Assembly: GCF_000760515.2 (NCBI RefSeq)
Contig: NW_013546289.1
Coordinates: 1-64,000, forward strand
From: Mitosporidium daphniae
Lineage: Eukaryota > Microsporidia
Direction of reading: 5' to 3'
DNA: 64,000 nt
Each line of letters opens with the position of its first letter. The stretch's first letter is position 1. The translations under genes and the position numbers were made by a program. A model generated the notes under the pieces. The model was not told where the DNA came from, did not search any database, and saw nothing but the letters and a program-made list of their open reading frames with translations. Positions 49,719 through 60,300 of this stretch are shown here, piece by piece.

Positions 49719-51308
49719 TTAATTTCTGTTTTTGCGCGAGCCTTTTTTTGAGGCGATTTTCAAAACCTCGGAGTTTAGTCCGCCTCCGAACATCGTGGCA
49801 ATGGCAGACGCACTCAACTTGGCAACCGCTTTGGACTCCTTTTCGTTCTTAGCTCGCTCTTTTTCCAAGACTTCAAGTTTACTTTTAACGGTGTCCACAT
49901 CATTCATAATTGAAAAGAGCTCGTCTTTGACCTCTTGTTCGCGTTTATGCAGAGCCTGAATCTCTTTTTCAAATCTAACATTGATGGCATTTTTGAAAAG
50001 CGAGGCGTTCTTCATTTGGTCTATTTTAAGCTTTTCCTCGAGCTTTGAGCTTCGCTCGGATAGCTCTTCATTCTGCTTTCTCAGCTTCATTAGATCTCCC
50101 CTATGAGATAGTGATAGGTCTAATATTGTACTTTTTGGGCGGGCTGGTAGGCTTCTTTGAAAGGATGTCGGCGCGATATATTTCATAAAGGATGGTGGCT
50201 TTTCTTCTGAGCTCTTCGCTATGATCCGAAATAAGAACTTGCTTGAATTTCAGGAAGTCATAGTACTCATCAGACTCGATATTGATTTTCCCCCACGGAT
50301 ATTCCCTGCACTTCAAAGGCGCAGATTGGGGCGACCCATTGTTGTGCTGCAGAAGTGCTCCAATAACGGCAAATGGAATTGAGCTCTACGCATCATTTAG
50401 GATTGGCTTGTTCATTACCTTTAATCGCTTCACCTCTTCTTGCACAAAATCTTCATCTCTGTCGTCGACAGTTGGATAGAAAAGCTGAATTCCAAATCTA
50501 GAAATGTCCTTCAATATCTTTCAATTATGCCATCAAGTGCTTACCCTTCCTTTTAAAAGAGACAGCTCGCGCAATGTAAGGATTTCTGCTCGGCCAATGA
50601 CTGGAATTAAATTTATCACTTTGTCCAGCTTTGACATTGCCAGGATGTCGATTTTCCTCAGACTTTCAAGTAAACGTTGCCGTGGGTTACCTTGTCCTCC
50701 ATGGTGGGAGAAGATAGATGCACGCGTGATATCTGCTATCCACAATCTCACCTCGGAAGCGGCGGAAAATGTCGCTTTCTGCACTGCAATATTCCTCTAA
50801 TCCTTTGTGGACTCTTTGGATTATCCTTGGCAGCCTAGAAATAACGAAAAAGTCCGTACATATCTACATTGTCCACTTGATCCCCGAAGCCATCAACCAC
50901 AGTGATGTTCATGGTCATGGAGAGCTCAAACTCCTCAATACCTTCATTAAAAAAATTCAAGTACTTTTTGAATATTCCGTAAATTTCAAGCAAGCGGCTC
51001 GCTCTTCTTCGTGGCACCCGATAGCCTCTTTTTGATGTTCAGAGGGCTCGTGTGCTATTTTCGTGTTGACATCTGCTTCTGATAGCGAAAAAAGAGATTT
51101 CAACAGTGTGACCTTTCCAACACCAGCCTCACCTTATCAATAAGAAAAAAATTCTCCTACCAACCACTAGGATGTTCAGGACAAAGCCGGAGAGCGAGTA
51201 TTGGCGATGAAGCTGATTTGCATAGGAGGAAAACCCGACCCAAGATGAAGAGTCTCCAAGAATGGTCTTTGATGTAAGAAAATAATCCCCCACCTCCTCA
51301 TTAGACAT
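49719..51308 (-). CDS. Septin with degenerate GTP-binding motifs
   Basis: Multi-exon. Septin landmarks: WVGFSSYANQLHRQYSLSGF (polybasic/N-terminal), the P-loop GEAGVGKVTLLKSL, IDILAMSKLDKVINLIPVIG, and YPWGKINIESDEYYDFLKFK then LRRKATILYEIYR (septin unique element). A C-terminal coiled coil of about 110 residues follows (KLRKQNEELSERSSKLEEKL). Introns are 23-31 nt where resolved; one uses an AAG acceptor. The P-loop Ser/Thr is Val (GKV), the G3 DTPGFGD is reduced to VDGFGD, and the G4 A-K-A-D is G-R-A-E, so GTP binding is probably lost or altered. Septins form membrane-associated filaments. The start ATG at 51308 (MSNEEVGDYFL) is likely, but extra 5' exons are possible. Confidence 0.85.
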
Positions 51309-51706
51309 GCTTGTTGGCTTTCCAATCTTCTTACTTGAAAAAAATGATACCGCAGGCGCTTCATCTCTAATAATCGATTGTGTTTGCAGGCATTCCGGAG
51401 ATGGCGGCAAAAAAGTCTCGCCATTCTGTTGGGACGAGTTGATCAAAACTACTGTCAATAGGACCATACGGCCAAACCTGATGGAGGCATATATCAAAAT
51501 AGGATGGTTTTTCGATCGTAAATATCATTTTCAATCTCAATTTCACATCCCTAAACAATGGCTAGCAACAAAGCCCCTTTTCTGATTGGCCCGAGTGAGC
51601 AAATTAAAATCGTACAAATTGTAATTTAATGAGGTACATGGCGGCAGCATGTGATGGCATCATGCGCATGCATGCATGCCAAGTGCATAATGTAACTTTA
51701 ATTAAT
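51309..51706. other. Spacer between septin and ABC transporter
   Basis: About 400 bp. On the minus strand, frames upstream of the septin ATG (for example KPSYFDICLHQVWPYGP) are open and could be 5' septin exons. On the plus strand a 23-codon frame starts ATGGCTAGC at 51559. GCATGCATGCATGCC (about 51666-51680) is a short alternating purine-pyrimidine tract. Nothing firm. Confidence 0.35.
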
Positions 51707-54700
51707 TTAATTAACTCCTTTGTCTTCATGTGCTTGACGCGATTCTTTCTTGTAGAGCTTATAATATAGACCCCTTTTGGAAAGTAACGAGGAGTGGTCG
51801 CCCATTTCAACAACCTTTCCCTTGTCCATGACATAAATTAAATCAAAATCTCGAATGGTGCTAAGACGATGCGCAATGACAATAAACGTCCTTGGTCTCT
51901 CGCTTGAAGCAAAATCTTTCATCAAAGCTGCTTGGATTTTTTCCTCAGATTGGGCATCCAAGGCACAGGTGGCTTCATCAAATAGCAAGATTGGCGGATT
52001 TTTTAAAAGGACACGGGCAATTGCAATGCGCTGCTTTTGGTCCCCAGAGAGCTGTGATCCAAATTCACCAAGCTGTGTTTCATATCCGCAAGAAAGGGAT
52101 ATAATGTCCGAATGGATACCGGCCAGAATTGAAGCATTTTCAACATCAACTTGAGGAATCGATGGCGCTTCCTCCTCCTCCTTCTCCTTAAGCAGCTGTC
52201 TGCCTAGACAGATATTTTCCCAAATAGATCGAGAAAAAAGTACCGGCTCTTTGCTTGCCAATCCAAAGGTCTCTCTAACTACAGAGAGCGGAATCGTGGA
52301 AATATCCTTTCCATCAAACAGTATTGAGCCGGTTTGTGGCTCGTAGAAGCGTTCAAAAAGCCCAAAAATGGAGCTCTTTCCAGACCCTGAAGGTCCAACG
52401 ATCGCAATTCTCTTTCCAGCTTCAAAAGTTAAATTTAAATCATCAAGAACTCGAGTTTCGGGCCTCGAAGGGTATGAAAAGCGTACATTTTCAAGCCTGA
52501 TCTGTGGAGGAACATTGCTGGCAATGGCTTGATCCTTGCGGTACTCATCCAAAGATGCGTTTGCATTGCCACCGTCGCCATAGGAGAGGAGCTCAAATAT
52601 AGATTGAGCTGCAAGGCGTCCAGAGGGAACATCTGGCAAGCAAGCGATTGTTTTTCCTGCTGCCATGGCGCAAAATATAATTGAATAAAGGACCCTGTTC
52701 ATGGCGGCATAATCGAGCTCGCCAGAAAGGACCAATTTGGCCCCAAAATAAAACGAAATAGCATAGATCCAACACAGCATGGCTTGCGAAAGCCCAAATC
52801 CAATAGCTCCAACAAATGCACTGATCACGCTAAGGCGATGAGGAGCATCCAATTGCTTGCAATATTGCTCCAAGAACCAGGATTCGCGGCAAAGGCCAGA
52901 AACAGTACGTCGATAGTGAAGGGCCTCACCCATGCGCGCCTGAGCAAGCTCAGAGGAACGTTCGATATTGCTGCCAAAGTATGTTCTTGTATTCCTTTCA
53001 AAGAAGCTAGCAATTGCCATTAAAGGCATGCATAGCACGAGAATAATGGCCAATTTGTATCCGGAATAAAAAGCAACAAATAGACCAAGTCCAACGGTCA
53101 CTAAAGCCTGTATTAGGGTACCAAAAAGAGGACCCGTGAGTTTTTTCAAACTATCTACCTCTGACGATAAGCGTGCAATTAGACGAGAAGGTGCATTTTG
53201 AGGTGTATCGAAATACGCCATCTTTAAAGGATGATTTTGGTCCATCGAAACTAGCGATTTGAAGCAAGAGGCTCGAAGGCGACTGGCAAGACGCTCTCCG
53301 GCTATGCCAAAAAAAGCGGTTTGCCCAAGTTGGGAAACTCCGGAGATCAAGCCTTGAATAAAGAACCAAAAACAGTAAAACTTGACGCCTTTGATTAGAA
53401 CCGCAATTGAGGGTTCTGCAAATACACTTTGAAGGTCGGCAAAAAGGAAGGATAGTATTGGCATTGTGGAGCCGTTTACAATCGCACAAAGAAGGCCGAA
53501 CAGCATAAAGGCATATTCGGGACCTTGCATCCTCAGGATACGGTGGACGATTTTCGAAAGTGGCAATGTACATTTTCTTCCTCTAGCTGTGTCGGAAAGA
53601 CGAAGGATTGAAGGTGATGCTGCGATTGCATCGTAATCAATACCGTCACATGTATCGGGAGTCTCCAAGTATCTGTCATCCACGGGAGTACTGTCATTAT
53701 CAAGAAATACAGCGGTGTCTCCTTTTTGTGGATGGACTAGTTCGAAATATGGACCTTCAGTGTGAGAAATTAGTTCAGAATGTGATCCCTGCTGCAGAAT
53801 TTTTCCTTCTTGAAGAAGGATAATTTTGTCAGCAGAAATTACACTTGAAAGCTTATGGGCGATAACTAGAGTTGTACGGCCTTTAGAAGCCATTTCAAGG
53901 GCATCCTGAACAGCAGCCTCTGAAGCAGAATTCAGGGAGGACGTAGCTTCGTCCAAAATCAACAAAGATGGGTCTCGCATCAACGATCTAGCAATTGCGA
54001 TGCGTTGCCGCTGGCCATCAGAGAGCATAGAACCACCAGGGCCTACCCTAGTAGAGTATCCTTGAGGCAAGCCCAAAATAAACGTGTGAGCATTTGCGAT
54101 ACGGCAGGCATTTGCCACATCCTCCATGGTTACAGAAGCCCGATTTATAGCTCCAAGAGCCACATTTATAAAAACACTCTCGTCAAAAAGAATAGGCTCT
54201 TGAGACACAATTCCGATGGAAGATCGCATAGCCAAAGGGCTAATGTTATGGTCTTCCTCGTCCCCAATCAGGATCCTCCCACTCTGTGGACGATAGAATC
54301 GTTGAAGCAGGTCAACAATGGTGGACTTTCCTGATCCAGATTTGCCTACAAGGGCTGTCTTCTTCCCTGGCTCCAATACTAGAGATATATTAGAAATTTC
54401 AGAGCCGGCATCTGATGGAGAATTATATCTAAAAGTTAGAAACAAAATGTCAAAGCATACCGAAAGGAGACATTTTCAAGAGTAATTCCACCTTTCTCAA
54501 TAAGCCCGCGAACACGAAGGTGTTCCTCATCGTCAACACCTTTTTTGGATATATTTAATGATTGATCTTCGTCTTTTTTGATGATATTGGAGAGTGTTGA
54601 AGCTGCAAGAATTCCCCGGCTTACGATTTCAAAATTTTGGAAAATGTGTCTCACAGAAACGGCACCAGAGATCACGCAAAAAAAGACACTTAAAATTACA

Positions 54701-55806
54701 CCGCGTTTGAGAATAACTCCAGACTCAATAAGCTTGGCACCGCTCCAAAAGGCAAGTGAATATGAAAAAAAGGCTAACATGCAAATAATACCCATTGAGG
54801 CTCCGGAAATAAGGAAAGAGGGCTCGTTTTTCTTTGCTGCCTCTTGCGCCAGGTCACTATAACTCTCGCATTCCGAAGATTGAGCACCAAATGACACTAC
54901 GGTACGGATTCCTGCAATAACTTCTCCTGCATATGCGCTTGCTCGAGCGTAGCGAGGTTGGGCCTTCTCAGAAAATCGAGAAGAGACGCGGGAAAAGAGC
55001 GCATTAGATGCACTTATAATTGGAAAAATCATGCATACGACAAGAGTTAATTGCCAGCAGCGAAAAAAGGCCACAGAAAAGCAAGAAATAAATGTAGCTG
55101 CATACAATGCTGTCAATCCCATTTTCCCGGAAAGTCCTTCTTGAACTAGGAAAATGTCTGCAGCAGAGCGGTTGATAAGTTCACCAGTAGAATTTCCATC
55201 AAAAAAAGAAATTTCCTTTTCCAGAAGAGAAGCAAAAAGAGTGGTTTTAAGACGATAGCACTGGCGAGCTGCGGACCAATTAAGTAAAGCCAACATCCAA
55301 TATCCTGTCTGGAATATTACCACTCCCAAAATGGAAAGAAATGTTAAAGAATATGTCATTTCTGTCCAAAAGAGTTTTTCTTGGAGTAAAACAGACGAGG
55401 GGTCCACATTTTTTGCGATGAGAAAATCGATGAACAAGTTGATGATATCTCCAAGCAAGTAATTCATTAATGAAACCGAAAGGCCGGCCACGAGGCCACA
55501 AACCAAACCAGTTCCAATTAAAAAATAATCGAAAGAGTTGGCCCATGAGAAGAGTATCGCAAACTTTGATGCTGTTCCAGCAGGTGAAGTTACATGAACG
55601 ATGTCTTTTTCGGATAAAAGTGCGTTTGAAGATTGATCTTTTGAGGTTGCGTTTGAGGATTCATCTTTTGAAATTTCGTTTGAGGATTCATCTTTTGAAA
55701 TTTCGTTTGAGGATTCATCTTTTGAAATTTCGTTTGAGGATTGATCTTTTGAAGTCATATCTGAAGAGAAGCTTTCAGACATCACCTTTTCAGAAAACTG
55801 TGACAT
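51707..55806 (-). CDS. Full-length ABCB/MDR-type ABC exporter
   Basis: Two exons, about 1355 residues, joined by a 32-nt intron inside FRY-NSPSDAG at the start of NBD1. Order: Ser/Asp/Glu-rich N-terminus with repeated SSNEISKDE-type units, TMD1 (about six helices), NBD1, TMD2, NBD2. NBD1: ALVGKSGSGKSTIVDLLQRF, signature MLSDGQRQRIAIARSL, LLILDEATSSLNSASE, LVIAHKLSSV. NBD2: AIVGPSGSGKSSIFGLFERF, signature QLSGDQKQRIAIARVL, LLFDEATCALDAQSEE, IVIAHRLSTI. Both signatures have one Gly replaced by Asp (LSDGQ, LSGDQ instead of LSGGQ). The layout is that of MDR1-type exporters of lipids, peptides or drugs; the substrate is unknown. The ATG at 55806 starts MSQFSEK; an upstream TTG start was ignored. 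Confidence 0.92.
55622..55756 (-). repeat. 27-bp repeat array in the ABC N-terminus
   Basis: About five units of 27 bp, the central three identical or nearly so (core TCATCTTTTGAAATTTCGTT on the plus strand). They code for SSNEISKDE-like nonapeptides in frame. Confidence 0.88.
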
Positions 55807-55986
55807 GCTGATTTCAAGATAATTAAAGACTTCTATTGGTGTAATAGCTATAAGGTGCAAAATAAAAATTGCATTAACCACCAATCATCGCCTGCTGGCT
55901 TCTAAAAAAATATTCGGAAAAAATCTGTTTACAAATTTATTCTAGAATGTGAAGAGGAGGATATTTGTATTCTATGCCGGCCAGGT

Positions 55987-57168
55987 TTATTTTTTGTTGC
56001 GTACAAAGAGGCATGACCTTTCAAAAAAGAAATCAAAATCTGGATATATTGCAGTTAAATTCAAAATGATAAAGCCCAGCGCAATACACACGCCCGCAAG
56101 ATATCTGAACTGGAAAATACTATTTCCATTAATGAGCAGATCAAAAAGAATCGTCATTGGAATGGAAAAGGCGAGCCCAATAGACACTATAAGAGGGGAA
56201 GTATGAAGAAGCGCATAAATCCAGAAATAGTTGGCTGCAAGACCGCCGAAAATATTATTAGCAAATAGTAGAACCAAGCTAAAGAGCGTTGGAACTTCAA
56301 GGACTTCTAATTTTGTGATGTGCAAGATAAAAAAAATCGGCCAAAGCAATATAGTAGACAATAAGCCGACGCAACCGAAAAAAAAAGGCATATTTATCCT
56401 TGACTCGTCGATGGTTTTTTTCTTTAAAATTACCGAGTAGAGCCCATATAAACTTGCAGAACCAACTGCAAAAATATTTCCTAGGGCTATGTTTATTGGC
56501 GGATTAGTTTGGGTTGTTTTCTCATCATAGAAATATGAAAGACCCCCAACGATGCAAAGTCCACCGGCACAAATTAACACGGATAGGCCCTTCATTAGGC
56601 TAAATTTTTCAACACCAGCTATGATGCTAAATATAAGCGTAAAGAAGCAAGAGGTTGAAAGCAAAAGTGCAGCCGATACAACATCTGTATATTCAAATGA
56701 AAGATTGGCCAGATAACAGGAGATAAAATAGATGGAGAAAAATAAAACAGAATGCTCAAGCATTTCTCTTTTTGTCAGCTTTTTAGATGCTGGCGCCGCT
56801 AACGATGAGGGGGATTTAGGGATAGCACTAGATTCCTCCGCTTCCCGAGGCTTTTTCTTGAACAGAGAGTTGAGATATAAAATTGGGAAATAAAGCTGAA
56901 AGGTTGCCGTTGACATGTAGGTAGAAAAGAAGGCCTTTGGATATATACGCAGCAATAAGGACATTACAAATGATGAGGAGACCCATAGAAACACGACTAG
57001 GGCTAATGATACAAGGCCAAGAAAGTACCTATTATTCTTTGGAGCTCCCTTCAAGTCAGCAAGCGACTGTTGAGCTGAAGGGGTAGCGGAATGTATTGTG
57101 TTTTGGGGCTTCTCTTCCAAGTTTTGAATGGCCGTCTTGGAGGAATTAATTTTAGAATCTTGGGGCAT
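55987..57168 (-). CDS. SLC35F-type (EamA/DMT) membrane transporter
   Basis: 393 residues, intronless, ten membrane helices. Landmarks: an N-terminal Ser/Gln-rich cytosolic part, then LGLVSLALVVFLWVSSSFVM, FFSTYMSTATFQLYFPILYL, ANLSFEYTDVVSAALLLSTS, FTLIFSIIAGVEKFSLMKGL, IFAVGSASLYGLYSVILKKK and YFWIYALLHTSPLIVSIGLA. The order and the STSCFFTLIF and SAxLYG motifs match SLC35F5 and yeast YML018C, members of the drug/metabolite superfamily with unsettled substrates (nucleotide sugars or thiamine proposed for relatives). Location is probably vacuolar or Golgi (inference). The ATG at 57168 (MPQDSK) is used; a TTG 69 bp upstream is ignored. Confidence 0.85.
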   Translation of the reverse strand: MPQDSKINSSKTAIQNLEEKPQNTIHSATPSAQQSLADLKGAPKNNRYFLGLVSLALVVFLWVSSSFVMSLLLRIYPKAFFSTYMSTATFQLYFPILYLNSLFKKKPREAEESSAIPKSPSSLAAPASKKLTKREMLEHSVLFFSIYFISCYLANLSFEYTDVVSAALLLSTSCFFTLIFSIIAGVEKFSLMKGLSVLICAGGLCIVGGLSYFYDEKTTQTNPPINIALGNIFAVGSASLYGLYSVILKKKTIDESRINMPFFFGCVGLLSTILLWPIFFILHITKLEVLEVPTLFSLVLLFANNIFGGLAANYFWIYALLHTSPLIVSIGLAFSIPMTILFDLLINGNSIFQFRYLAGVCIALGFIILNLTAIYPDFDFFFERSCLFVRNKK

Positions 57169-57378
57169 AACTTGGAAAAATAAATATGCCCCAAAACAGA
57201 ATGTGATTTGCCACAAAATTTGCGAGTCGCTTTTCAAATTTATATGGCAAGTTACAAGTTAAAACCAACCCGACCCGACCCAACGCAACGCAACCCTAAA
57301 CTAAACTAAACTAAACTAAACTTCAACGTTGCTAAGTTTTTACAATTTGACATCAATCCGAGGCCTCTTTTGTCAAAC
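57169..57378. promoter_or_regulatory. Divergent promoter SLC35F/CHC1
   Basis: 210 bp. It contains CCCGACCCAACGCAACGCAA, then CAACCCTAAACTAAACTAAA (about 57291-57310), a run of CTAAA units, and a short gap to the CHC1 ATG. Confidence 0.5.
57296..57322. repeat. CTAAA microsatellite
   Basis: Five to six perfect CTAAA pentamers following ACCCTAAA in the divergent promoter. Confidence 0.9.
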
Positions 57379-60300
57379 ATGCAAACCAGCAACAAGTATC
57401 CACTTCCGATTCACTTCCAAGAGCATGTCAATGTATAGCCGATTTTCTCATTTTAGCTGCAATCGCTAGGATTTCTGCCCACGGACATTGGCTTTAGCAC
57501 ACTGACAATGGAGTCAGAAAAGTATCTTTGCATTAGAGATCCTTCCGGAACATCTCTATCGATCATAGAAATCGCAAATCCAAATAATATCTTGAAGCAC
57601 GCCATCACCGCAGACTCTGCCATCATGCACCCCATAGAGCTGATCATAGCGTTGAAATGTATTTTTGGATTTTAATATTCCGGCATAGCTGGCCGACAGC
57701 TCCAGATTTTCAACCTTGAATTCAAGGTCAAAATTAAGGCATACGTTATGGATGAAGACATCATATTCTGGAAATGGGTGAACCCGTCTTACATCGGCAT
57801 TATTACCGCCAAATGTGTATACCATTGGCATATTGAAGGGACTGGCGGGCCAAAGAAGATCTTTGATAGACATTCTTCGCTGGAAAACTGTCAAATTATC
57901 AACTATAAGTGTAATTCCGATCTTTCTTGGTGTTTTCTGGTCGGCATTTACGCCAAAGATCAAGGCGTTGGCGGAACCATTCAACTATTTTCGCAATCAA
58001 AGTCGGCCAGCCAAATTATCGATGGGCATGCGGCAGCCTTTGCCGATTTGCTGATGAAATCGGAGTATTCAACGTACACGGTAAAGCTGTTTTGCTTTGC
58101 ATCGAGGGCTTCGACGTCCCTTTCCAAGGTAATGACTGCAGCTCCAATATCTCTAGCTACACATTGTGCAAATAGACCATACAGACGCATATCCTGCATT
58201 CCAAAAGGTTTCGTCCGACATTTTCTTCCCAACCGATGCTCCTGGTGATTTTCCAGTTGCGCTACAAATTGGGCATCGGTTTGACATCATCTACATGATC
58301 ACCAAGCTGGGCTTTATTCATCTGTATGATCTGCAATCTGGCGCTTGCATTTTTATGAATCGAGTGTCAACGGATACCATTTTTGTGACCACCGAGTATA
58401 CCCCGGACTCGGGCATTATAGGAGTTAATAGATCGGGACAGGTAATTGGCCGATCAGTTGATCTGTTAACATTAGGTCTTGTCGGTGTCAATATCGGAGG
58501 AAAACATCATCCAACATCTTGTCGAGGTGGTGCAAAATCCCAAGCTTGCCATTAAGCTTGCTTTGAAGGGCAATTTCCCCGGTGCTGAACAGCTCATTTT
58601 TACCGAATTCCATGCGCTCGTTGAAAAGGGCAAAATGTTGGAGGCAGTCACGCTTGCAGCCCGCTCGCCCAATGTATTTTGACCGTGTTTAATGGGTAGC
58701 AAATGCTTAGAACCCCGCAAACAGTAGAGCTATTGAAGGGCTATTTTGCGCCTGCTGGGCAGTTGGCGCCGTTGCTGCAGTATTTTGCGATTATTTTGGA
58801 AAATGATCGCCTAACGGAGTATGAAACCATTGAGCTCTCAACTTTGCTGATTTCGCAAAGCAAAAACGAATTGCTCAAAAAATGGTTTGAAGAGGACAAG
58901 CTTACTTGCTCCCAGGAGTTTGGGGACATCCTGCAGCCGATATATCCTCGATTTGCGGCAGAAGTGTACAAAAAAAGCAGATGCCATTCCAAGGTGCTCG
59001 AATCGTACATGATCATTGGCCTATATGCGGATGCCATTGAGTATGCAAAGCTCCACAAGCTCAAGCCAGACTATGAATATTTGCTAAACATTGCCATCAA
59101 AAGCAATGCGCCTGAAAGCACGTCGCTTTCCAAAATGCTGCTGTCAAGCAACCCGCCTCTGCTGACGATCGGAACTGTTTTTGCTTGCTATTGTGAAGGT
59201 GGATATATTGACGAGCTCTATGTGGCGATGAGGGAAATTCTGCAAACCAACACACCGGAATGCGGGGCCCATCAAACTAGGCTTCTTGAAATCCTTTTTG
59301 ACTACAACGTAAATATTGCTGCAGATGTGCTTTCAAAGCACATTTTTACCGCTTACGACAAGGATCGAGTGGCTCAGCTGTGTGAAAACAATCACATGAT
59401 CATGCTTGCTTTGGAAAATTATACCTCCATAGAGGACATCAAACGGCTGATAGTGCGAACAGACGTTTTGGATTTCAAGTTCATCAGCTTTTTCTTTTCA
59501 AAGCTTTCCGTATCGAAGGCTTTGGAGTGTCTTGCTGCTTTGTTGAAAAGCGACATTTCAAAAAATCTGCGCATCTGCATCGAGGTAGCTAGCAATCGCA
59601 TCGCTGATATCAAGCCGTCCTCTTTTGTTCTGATTCTTGAATCGTTTGATTGCGACGAAGGTTTGTTTGTTTGTTTGGTTGACTGCATCTATTTTAGGCA
59701 TATTTCTGTATTTGCAGCGCGTGATCAACGGCATCAGCGATCCTGAAATCCATGCTCTATATTTTAAACTGCTGATAAGATATGCTTCTGTGGATGATAT
59801 TGCATCGTTTGCCAATGTGGTAAATGTGGCAAACCCGATTGTTTATTGCCAACAAATGGCGGAAAAATTTACGCAATATCAAGAGCAGCAACCACTGCTG
59901 ATCATATGCAGCAAATATGGATTGGAAGAGTTCTTTTTTGACTTCATCCTAAAGATGGGGTATCACGACCTTTCTGTTGAATATGTAAAATACAATCCGC
60001 ATACGCTGCCTTCCGTGATTGCCTTCATTTTGGACCGGTATGAGGGCGATCAAGATACCCTCGTCGGTGTTCTGTTGAGCGACTTTACCTCTTTTTTGAG
60101 CAACGATGAAGTCTTTGAGCTTGTGGAGCTTTTGCAAAAGCACGACAAACTATATCTGCTGATCCCCTGGATTCAGTCAACATTGATGGACAATTCGCAC
60201 AAATACGACAAAACACTGCTGGCAAATGCCGTTGCCAAGTCGCTTCCGATGTCGTCCGATGAGCTGGTTGCTTTTCTGAAGCAAAACCCGTATTATGACA

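Noticed and set aside
51559-51630. 23-codon plus frame starting ATGGCTAGC
   Set aside because: Too short, no partner exon, and bounded by minus-strand genes.
57556-57984. 142-codon minus frame over the clathrin N-terminus
   Set aside because: It is antisense to exons whose sense translation is unmistakably clathrin heavy chain.
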